DNA of 10,762 nt from Planctomycetia bacterium (GTDB taxonomy: Bacteria > Planctomycetota > Phycisphaerae > Phycisphaerales > SM1A02): the NCBI GenBank assembly GCA_009936695.1, contig JAACEA010000334.1, positions 1 through 10,762 on the forward strand, read 5' to 3'. A model generated the notes under the pieces. That model saw only the letters and a list, made by a program, of their open reading frames with translations. It had not been told where the DNA came from and did not search any database. This document shows, piece after piece, positions 4,856 through 10,762 of the stretch (position 1 is the stretch's first letter; each line of letters begins with the position of its first letter). The translations under genes were made by a program, and so were the position numbers.

Positions 4856-7126
4856 ATGCACATCGCCCGGTCCATCACGCTCGCCCTCGCCACGTCCGCC
4901 CTCGGACTCACGCCGCCCATCGCCAGCGGGCAGGAGCTCGTCCGATTCGACGCTCACCAGGTGGTGCGGGCCGAGATCGACACGCTCCGGGAACTGCGCA
5001 CCCTGCTCGCGCTCGGGGGCGACATCTGGTCGGAGTCGATCGGACTGGGATCGATGGACGTGATGCTTCCGACGGACCGGATCGGAGCGCTTGATCGAAC
5101 CGGCATCGAGTACGAGGTGATGATCCCCGACGTCCAGCGGTTGATCGACGAGGAACGAAGTCGCATCGACGCGGACGGCATCGCGGGCGTGGGATTCTTC
5201 GAGGAGTACCACCAGCAGGACGAACTCTTCGCGTTCTACGAAACGCTCGAGGCGAGTCGTCCCGACCTCGTGACGTCGCGAAGCATCGGCGAGTCCATCG
5301 AAGGCCGGGAGATCCGGGCCTACACCATTTCCGGCGCCGAGGACCCGACGACCGTTCCCGCCATCTACATCGTCGCCGGAGCTCACGCCCGGGAGTGGAT
5401 CAGTCCTGCGACGATCTCCTACCTCGCGGACACGCTGGTGAACGGGCATGGTGCCGACGACCGGGTCACGCCTCTGGTGGATGATCTGGCATGGCACATC
5501 GTGCCACTCGCGAATCCCGATGGGTACCAGTTCACCTGGGACGAGAACCGCCTCTGGCGGAAGACCCGGAAGGTGAATGGAGACGGTTCCTTCGGCGTCG
5601 ACTGGAATCGAAACTTCGCCGCGGGCTGGGGCGGTCCCGGATCGAGCGGAAACACCGGGAGCGACACCTATCGCGGTACCGCGCCGTTCAGCGAGCCGGA
5701 GACGCAGGCGATTCGGGACGACGTGGCGGCCAACCCCAACACCGCGGTCTTCTTCGACGTCCACTGCTACTCCCAGCTCGTGCTCTGGCCGTACGGATAC
5801 GACTCCACCGAACCCGATGGCCCGGCGGGCGCCATCCACCGCGATCTCGGCGAGGGCATCGCCGGGGCGATCGAGTCGGTGAACGGCAGGATCTTCGCGC
5901 CACAACCCGCGCACGACCTCTACCTGGCGAGCGGAACCAGCCTCGACTGGGCGTGGGACGATGCCGGGGTCTACGCGTTCACCTACGAGCTCCGGGACAC
6001 CGGCGAGTTCGGGTTCATCCTCCCCCCCGACCAGATCATCCCGAGCGGCGAGGAGATCCTCGAGTCGTTCCTCTACGTCGGCGAAGAGGTCCTCGGCAAC
6101 AACGCCCTGATCGACTTCCCGGAAGGTCTCCCCGCCGTGGTTCCGGTCGACACGCCCACCGAACTCGTGGTGTCGATCAGCTCCGTCTTCGCGGAGCTGG
6201 ACCCGATGTCCGCCGCGGTGCGAACACGCGTCGATGGCGGGCCGCTCACCATCGAAGCGATGTCCTCGACGGCCCCCGATCGCTATCTCGCCATGCTTCC
6301 CGCCGCGGACTGCGGCGCCGTGATCGAAGTCGACTTCGTGATCGAGACCACGAATGGAAACACGATCATCCTCCAGTCGCAATCCGGTCCCTGGCTGATC
6401 GACGTGGTCGACGAGGAGGTCTTCTTCACCGACGATGCCGAGCTTGATCTCGGGTGGACGCTGGGCCTTCCCGGCGACGACGCCACCACCGGTGTCTGGG
6501 TCCGGGTGGACCCCAACGGCACCGCGGCGCAGCCGGAGAACGATGCGAGCGATCCGGGCACGGTCTGCTTCGTGACCGGGCAGGGCTCGCCGGGAGGCAG
6601 CCTCGGCGAAAACGACGTCGACGGTGGATCCACCTCCCTGGTCTCGCCGGTGATCGACACCACCGGCATCGACATCGGAACCGTCGCCTTCGCCTACTGG
6701 TACCGCAACGATGCCGGCGCAAGTCCCAATCAGGACTCGATGCCCGTCGACATCTCCACCGACGGAGGCGCGACCTGGACGACGATCGTGACGATCTCGG
6801 ACAACGCCGCGGCGTGGAGACTTCTTGAAATCGAGATCGACCTGTCCGGATCGACCACGACCCAGATTCGCTTCGTCGCGTCGGATCTCGGCGACGGATC
6901 CATCGTCGAAGCGGCGATCGATGACTTCAGCCTGACCGCGCGATCCTGCTCGGAGACCGACTGCCCGGGCGACCTCGACGGTGGCGGCCAGGTCGACGGT
7001 GGCGATCTCGGTCTGCTGCTGGCCGCCTGGGGCACATCCGACCCGGAGGCCGACCTCAACGGGGACGGCACGGTCGATGGAGCCGATCTGGGGCTGATTC
7101 TCGCCGCCTGGGGGCCATGCCCCTGA
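4856..7126 (+). CDS. Secreted M14A zinc procarboxypeptidase (CPA-like) with beta-rich region and dockerin-like C-terminus
   Basis: A 756-residue secreted metallo-carboxypeptidase that would remove C-terminal amino acids from peptides outside the cytoplasm. A signal peptide covers about 1-25, ending near IASGQ. Residues 28-103 resemble the M14 activation prodomain, and the catalytic domain spans about 112-415. Zinc ligands are His177 and Glu180 (HARE) and His303 (DVHCYS); substrate residues N251 and R252 (DWNRNF) and Tyr356 are present, and the catalytic base is Glu378 (YELRDTG). Leu363 occupies the place of bovine CPA Ile255, predicting preference for hydrophobic C-terminal residues; CPB has Asp there. 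The two cysteines of the bovine CPA disulfide are Ser245 and Gly268 here. Residues 523-700 form a beta-rich, MAM- or jelly-roll-like region. The tail has two dockerin-like repeats starting at Asp706 and Asp733, each with a Ca-loop pattern and a final LAAWG. The gene is flanked by hairpins and is probably a single unit. Confidence 0.92.
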   Translation: MHIARSITLALATSALGLTPPIASGQELVRFDAHQVVRAEIDTLRELRTLLALGGDIWSESIGLGSMDVMLPTDRIGALDRTGIEYEVMIPDVQRLIDEERSRIDADGIAGVGFFEEYHQQDELFAFYETLEASRPDLVTSRSIGESIEGREIRAYTISGAEDPTTVPAIYIVAGAHAREWISPATISYLADTLVNGHGADDRVTPLVDDLAWHIVPLANPDGYQFTWDENRLWRKTRKVNGDGSFGVDWNRNFAAGWGGPGSSGNTGSDTYRGTAPFSEPETQAIRDDVAANPNTAVFFDVHCYSQLVLWPYGYDSTEPDGPAGAIHRDLGEGIAGAIESVNGRIFAPQPAHDLYLASGTSLDWAWDDAGVYAFTYELRDTGEFGFILPPDQIIPSGEEILESFLYVGEEVLGNNALIDFPEGLPAVVPVDTPTELVVSISSVFAELDPMSAAVRTRVDGGPLTIEAMSSTAPDRYLAMLPAADCGAVIEVDFVIETTNGNTIILQSQSGPWLIDVVDEEVFFTDDAELDLGWTLGLPGDDATTGVWVRVDPNGTAAQPENDASDPGTVCFVTGQGSPGGSLGENDVDGGSTSLVSPVIDTTGIDIGTVAFAYWYRNDAGASPNQDSMPVDISTDGGATWTTIVTISDNAAAWRLLEIEIDLSGSTTTQIRFVASDLGDGSIVEAAIDDFSLTARSCSETDCPGDLDGGGQVDGGDLGLLLAAWGTSDPEADLNGDGTVDGADLGLILAAWGPCP
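6971..7123 (+). repeat. Two tandem dockerin-like repeats within the carboxypeptidase gene
   Basis: The two coding repeats are spaced by 27 codons: DLDGGGQVDGGDLGLLLAAWG and, after TSDPEA, DLNGDGTVDGADLGLILAAWG. Both follow the D-x-[DN]-x-[DG]-G-x-[VI]-D calcium-loop pattern of type I dockerins. The first has Gly710 at the position where the second has Asp737, so its metal site is weaker on paper. The protein ends GPCP a few residues later, and a DCPGD precedes the first repeat, so two cysteines bracket the module. Confidence 0.75.
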
Positions 7127-7166
7127 TCCGAGACGTCGAACCACCGCACTCGGTTCGAGCTGCGAG

Positions 7167-7198
7167 TCGGTGACGGCCCGCGCGGGCCGCATCGCCGA
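7167..7198 (+). terminator. Long hairpin after the carboxypeptidase gene
   Basis: The core CGGCCC-GCGC-GGGCCG (7174-7189) is a perfect 16-base palindrome. The stem continues outward, TCGGTGA (7167-7173) pairing with TCGCCGA (7192-7198) through one T-G wobble, past a two-base CA bulge (7190-7191). It starts 40 bases after the stop codon. No T-run follows, as with the hairpin at 4693-4730. Confidence 0.6.
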
Positions 7199-7240
7199 TC
7201 CTGCGAAAAAGGGGATCCGCTTATTCGAGTCGCCGATGCA

Positions 7241-10000
7241 ATGAGAGGGGTTTTTCGCGCATTGGACCCGAGGAGCACCAGACCCTTGCAGATCGCCGCG
7301 AACCGACATTCCACCGGACCATTCCGTTTCTCGGACGTCGCCCGGCTCGCCGCCGCCGCGATCGCCGGCGGCGCTCTTGCCCAGGCCCCCATGCAATCCA
7401 ACGACGCCCCGGCCATGGCCGGAGATGAGTCGATGCAGGGCATGATGGTGGCGCAGCCGGCCTTCGATCGGAAGGACCTGGACTTCTTCGAATCGAAGAT
7501 CCGACCACTCCTGCTCGGGCGATGCCTCAACTGCCACAGCGAGCAGGGAAGTCGGATTCGAGCGGGACTTCGACTCGATACCCATGATCAGCTTCTCATC
7601 GGCGGTGACACGGGCCCGGCGATCGTTCCCGGTGACCCCGACGCGAGTCTCCTGATCCAGGCGGTCCGCTACGACGATCCGGGACTGGAGATGCCGCCTC
7701 GAGGCCGGCTGACCAACGACGAGATCGCCCTGCTCGAGGAGTGGGTGCTTCGTGGCGCACCGATGCCCTCGCCGGCCGCCGCGGACGTCGATCCCGGCAA
7801 CGAACACCGCTGGACCGAAGACGACATCGAAGCCGGGCGGGACCACTGGGCCTATCGACCGGTGGAACGGCCCCCGCTTCCGGAGGTCTCGGATCCGCAC
7901 TGGCCGCTGACCGACCTCGACCGATTCGTGCTCGCGGATCTCGATCATCGCGGCATCGAACCGGTCGGACCCGCGGCCGCGAACACCTGGCTGCGTCGGG
8001 TCACCTTCGATCTCATCGGACTGCCACCCTCGCCAGAGGAGATCGAGGCCTTCGAAGCGGACCAGTCGCCGCTCGCCCGGCAGCGGGTGGTCGACCGACT
8101 GCTGGCATCACCGGCGTTCGGCGAACGATGGGGCCGCCACTGGCTCGACGTCGCCCGGTACGCGGAATCGAGCGGCAAGGAGAACAACATCGCGTATCCC
8201 CACGCGTGGCGATACCGCGACTGGGTGATCGAAGCCTTCAACGACGACGTGCCCTACGACCGATTCGTCACCCGCCAGCTCGCGGGGGATCTCCTCGATG
8301 CCGAGACCGAGGACGAAGCCGCGCGGAATCTCATCGCGACCGGCTATCTCGCGATCGGGACCAAGGGACACAACCAGCAAGGTGAGGCCCAGTTCCGCCT
8401 CGACCTCATCGACGAGCAGATCGACGCGATCAGCCAGGGGCTGCTCGCCACCACCGTCGCCTGCGCACGATGCCACGACCACAAGTTCGATCCGATCCCC
8501 CAGCGCGACTACTACGCGATGGCCGGCATCCTCGCATCCACCCAAACCCGCTACGGAACCTTCGACGGCCCGGGCAACCGACACGGCTCACCCTTGATCG
8601 AGTTGCCGGCCGGGGCTTCACTCTCCGATGGGGCCACCGTCCCGAATGGATTCAGACCGTTGATCACCGCCGCGCGCGATCGCGCCGCACGGCAGCTCGA
8701 GGCCGCCGAGGCCATTCGCGCCGAACTCCGGGCCTCCGGCGTCAGGAACCTCCGATCGGCACGAGATCAGTTGACGCCGGCCCAGCAGCGGACGCTTCAG
8801 CAGGCCCGGAACGCCGAAGGACAACTGAAGATCACGGAGTCGTCGCTCGCCCGATTCGATCAGGCCGGACGTCCCACCATCGAGAACTTCGTCTGCATGG
8901 GCGTGGTCGAGGGCGAAGCCCGCGATGCACCGTTCCTCGAGCGAGGCGAACTCGATGGTCGTGGACCGACCGTCCCGCGCGGCTTCCTCAAGGTCCTCGA
9001 GTCGGACTGGACACCGTCCATCGATTCGAGCGAGAGCGGCCGACTTCAGCTCGCCGAGTGGATCGTGGACGAGCGAAATCCGCTCACCAGCCGGGTCTGG
9101 GCCAACCGGATCTGGTCACACCTCGTCGGCCGCGGCGTGGTGTCTTCGTCGGACAACTTCGGCCTGAGCGGCGAACAGCCCACGAATGCTCCGCTTCTCG
9201 ATCACCTCGCCACGCGCCTCGTCGACTTCGAATGGTCCACCAAGGCGATGATCCGGGAGATCGTCCTGTCCCGAACCTACGGCATGTCCTCCGCATGGAG
9301 CAGGACGCAGGCGGAGTCGGATCCCGACGAGATCGCACTCTGGCGCATGCCGAAGCGTCGCCTCGAGGCGGAAGCGATCCGGGACGCGATGCTCGCCGCG
9401 GGCGGAATCCTCGAGTCGGACGTCCCCGATGGATCCGCCGCAGGCGGCCTCGAGGGACAGCTGGCGGCCCGAATCTTCGATCGCGTCATCACCCAGACCG
9501 GCACGTCGTTCGCGAATCATCGAAGCGTGTACCTGCCGGTCGTCCGCGGTCATCTCCCGGAATCACTCGCGGTCTTCGACTTTCCGGAACCGAACTTCGT
9601 GACCGGCACCCGGGACCGCACCAACGTCGCGACGCAGGCGCTCTTCCTCATGAACAGCGAAGAGGTGACACGCCTGGCCGACGCGACCGCACGCCGCGTG
9701 CTCACCGACGCCGATCGGACTTCGGATCGGATCGGTCTTGCGTTCCGGATCTGCTTCGGACGCAGCCCCACCTCGAACGAATACATCGCGTGTCGGGATT
9801 TCCTCCGTGATTACCGCAACGCCCGCGAAGACGACGACCGACAGCGAACCGCTTCGTTCAGTCCGGCGGAACGTCGCGCCGCAGCTCGCCGCAACCGAGG
9901 CCGGCAGTCGGCACCGATCCGGACCGACGACGAACTCGCCGCGTACTCGGCGATGTGCCAGACGCTCTTCCAGTCGGCCGAATTCCGCACCATCGATTGA
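7241..10000 (+). CDS. Planctomycete cytochrome-like protein, PSCyt1 + PSCyt2 (DUF1549) + PSD1 (DUF1553)
   Basis: A 919-residue exported protein of a family greatly expanded in planctomycetes; its reaction is not known. From the ATG at 7241, a long N-terminus leads to a hydrophobic LAAAAIAGGALAQA run ending near residue 49, a plausible Sec signal. PSCyt1 (about 84-170) has the heme-attachment CLNCH (95-99), with Met151 in EMPPRG as probable axial ligand. PSCyt2/DUF1549 (about 223-442) begins LTDLDRFVL and contains a second CxxCH, CARCHDHKFDP (408-418). A helical, probably coiled-coil stretch (about 475-543) links to PSD1/DUF1553 (about 600-919; NPLTSRVWANRIW near 613). Just before the final helices there is a basic segment rich in Arg (about 880-895). 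The start is uncertain: TTG at 7286 has AGGAG upstream and would give a more normal 20-residue signal n-region. The protein probably works with the DUF1501 gene 35 bp downstream. Confidence 0.9.
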   Translation: MRGVFRALDPRSTRPLQIAANRHSTGPFRFSDVARLAAAAIAGGALAQAPMQSNDAPAMAGDESMQGMMVAQPAFDRKDLDFFESKIRPLLLGRCLNCHSEQGSRIRAGLRLDTHDQLLIGGDTGPAIVPGDPDASLLIQAVRYDDPGLEMPPRGRLTNDEIALLEEWVLRGAPMPSPAAADVDPGNEHRWTEDDIEAGRDHWAYRPVERPPLPEVSDPHWPLTDLDRFVLADLDHRGIEPVGPAAANTWLRRVTFDLIGLPPSPEEIEAFEADQSPLARQRVVDRLLASPAFGERWGRHWLDVARYAESSGKENNIAYPHAWRYRDWVIEAFNDDVPYDRFVTRQLAGDLLDAETEDEAARNLIATGYLAIGTKGHNQQGEAQFRLDLIDEQIDAISQGLLATTVACARCHDHKFDPIPQRDYYAMAGILASTQTRYGTFDGPGNRHGSPLIELPAGASLSDGATVPNGFRPLITAARDRAARQLEAAEAIRAELRASGVRNLRSARDQLTPAQQRTLQQARNAEGQLKITESSLARFDQAGRPTIENFVCMGVVEGEARDAPFLERGELDGRGPTVPRGFLKVLESDWTPSIDSSESGRLQLAEWIVDERNPLTSRVWANRIWSHLVGRGVVSSSDNFGLSGEQPTNAPLLDHLATRLVDFEWSTKAMIREIVLSRTYGMSSAWSRTQAESDPDEIALWRMPKRRLEAEAIRDAMLAAGGILESDVPDGSAAGGLEGQLAARIFDRVITQTGTSFANHRSVYLPVVRGHLPESLAVFDFPEPNFVTGTRDRTNVATQALFLMNSEEVTRLADATARRVLTDADRTSDRIGLAFRICFGRSPTSNEYIACRDFLRDYRNAREDDDRQRTASFSPAERRAAARRNRGRQSAPIRTDDELAAYSAMCQTLFQSAEFRTID
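7271..7275 (+). promoter_or_regulatory. Possible ribosome binding site AGGAG for an alternative start at TTG 7286
   Basis: AGGAG lies ten bases before the in-frame TTG at 7286-7288. The upstream ATG at 7241 has no Shine-Dalgarno within reach. Using the TTG would shorten the protein by 15 residues to 904 and leave the signal peptide intact. The spacing is slightly long, so the choice stays open. Confidence 0.4.
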
Positions 10001-10024
10001 TCCCACTCGAACGACGATCCCGGC

Positions 10025-10030
10025 AAGGAG
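10025..10030 (+). promoter_or_regulatory. Ribosome binding site AAGGAG of the DUF1501 gene
   Basis: AAGGAG stands five bases before the ATG at 10036, the best Shine-Dalgarno match in the window. With only 35 bases between the genes and no hairpin, co-transcription with the PSD1 gene is expected. Confidence 0.75.
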
Positions 10031-10035
10031 TCTCC

Positions 10036-10762
10036 ATGGATCTCTGCAACAATCGAATCACGCCGCTCGCCTCCCGCCGGGAGACGCTTCAGTCGCTCGC
10101 CTACGGGTTCGGATGGCTCGCGTTCTCCGGCCTGCTCGGCAACCGGGCCGGCGCCGCCATCGCCGGAGATGACGCGCTCGCGCCGAAGCGTCCGCACCAC
10201 GCGGCTCGCGCCAAGCGGGTCATCTTCCTCTACATGTCGGGCGCCCCCTCGCACCTCGATACCTTCGACTACAAGCCGGACCTGACGGCGAGGGACGGCA
10301 ACACCTATCGAGGCAACGCGAAACTGCTCGGCAGCCCCTGGAAGTTCGATCGGCATGGCGAAAGCGGGCTTCCGATCAGCGAGCTCTTTCCCGGCGTGGC
10401 ACGTCACGCGGACGACCTGTGCCTGCTCCATGGCATGAAGGCCGGGATTCCCGCCCACGCGCAGGCCCAGATGCAACTGCACACCGGTTCCTTCCAGTTC
10501 GTGCGCCCGTCGATGGGCGCATGGTCGCTGTACGGGCTCGGCACCGAGAACGAGAATCTCCCCGGCTTCATCACGGTGAACCCGGGATCGTCGGCGAACC
10601 AGTACGGGAACGCCTTCCTGCCTGCGACGTATCAGGGGACACCGATCCGAGTGTCGAACCGACGAGGCCGGGGAACCGACGCTCCGATCGAACATCTGGA
10701 GAGCGAACGCAACGGTTCGGCGGTCCAGCAGGAACAACTCGCCCTCCTTCGTCGCCTCGAAC
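10036..10762 (+). CDS. DUF1501 protein with twin-arginine-like leader, N-terminal 242 codons (runs off the right edge)
   Basis: This is the start of a DUF1501 protein, the usual neighbour of PSCyt1/PSD1 proteins in planctomycetes; its activity is not established, although the family is related to alkaline-phosphatase-superfamily sulfatase-like folds. The leader has SRRETLQ with Arg14-Arg15 followed by an uncharged stretch (about 20-35) and a small-residue end near 38-43, resembling a Tat signal, so the protein would be exported folded, perhaps with a cofactor. The family block VIFLYMSGAPSHLDTFDYKP (62-81) is clear, with Asp75 and Asp78 at the expected acidic positions and His73. Further family-like segments are LPISELFP and HGMKAGIPAH. 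The start ATG is supported by AAGGAG. The reading frame is open to the window end; DUF1501 proteins are usually somewhat over 400 residues, so about half is missing here. Confidence 0.9.
   Translation, partial: MDLCNNRITPLASRRETLQSLAYGFGWLAFSGLLGNRAGAAIAGDDALAPKRPHHAARAKRVIFLYMSGAPSHLDTFDYKPDLTARDGNTYRGNAKLLGSPWKFDRHGESGLPISELFPGVARHADDLCLLHGMKAGIPAHAQAQMQLHTGSFQFVRPSMGAWSLYGLGTENENLPGFITVNPGSSANQYGNAFLPATYQGTPIRVSNRRGRGTDAPIEHLESERNGSAVQQEQLALLRRLE

Noticed and set aside
3734..7948. A 1404-codon open frame on the minus strand running through the prepilin-like, carboxypeptidase and PSD1 genes and two spacers
   Set aside because: It is antisense to three well-supported genes. Its product is a low-complexity mixture rich in Arg, Val, Gly and Asp with no recognisable domain, as expected when GC-rich codons are read backwards. 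Its length across the spacers is unusual but explained by the scarcity of AT-rich stop codons.
1..10762. CRISPR arrays, insertion sequences, tRNA or rRNA genes
   Set aside because: No regularly spaced direct repeats, transposase-like product, terminal inverted repeats or cloverleaf-like segment was seen in the short spacers.

Overview
The window looks like chromosomal DNA of a planctomycete, most likely of the class Phycisphaerae. DNA is GC-rich with strong G/C third-position bias. Three lineage-typical signatures are visible: a PSCyt1-PSCyt2-PSD1 cytochrome-like protein followed by its DUF1501 partner, a prepilin-like protein with an FTLVELLAVIGIIALI leader, and a secreted enzyme ending in two dockerin-like repeats of the form DLNGDGTVDGADLGL..LAAWG. 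Assignments rest on motif recognition only; no database search was run.

Left third (1-2733, minus strand): a compact operon read right to left. It encodes a P1B-4-type heavy-metal P-type ATPase (805-2733), an ABC ATPase of the nitrate/sulfonate/taurine importer class (59-808) and the first 20 codons of a probable ABC permease (1-62). Both junctions are 4-bp overlaps (GTGA and ATGA), so the genes are probably translationally coupled. A 161-bp divergent gap with short direct repeats (2734-2894) separates this operon from the plus-strand genes.

Middle (2895-7126, plus strand): a SirB1-type transglutaminase-like protein (2895-3596), a 200-bp spacer with AT-rich palindromes, a prepilin-like surface or secretion protein with an EF-hand loop (3797-4663), a strong GC hairpin, then a secreted M14A procarboxypeptidase with prodomain, beta-rich C-terminal region and dockerin-like tail (4856-7126), closed by a second long hairpin.

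Right third (7241-10762, plus strand): a secreted c-type-heme PSCyt1/PSCyt2/PSD1 protein (7241-10000) and, 35 bp downstream, a DUF1501 protein with a twin-arginine-like leader that runs off the window. These two probably form an operon and act together in the cell envelope; their biochemical role is not established.

There is no CRISPR array, transposase, rRNA or recognisable tRNA. No stretch over 300 bp lacks a gene. I see no clear wholly new system. The most notable item is the coupled metal-ATPase/NitT-type ABC operon. Next are the zymogen-like carboxypeptidase with a dockerin-like tail and the EF-hand prepilin.
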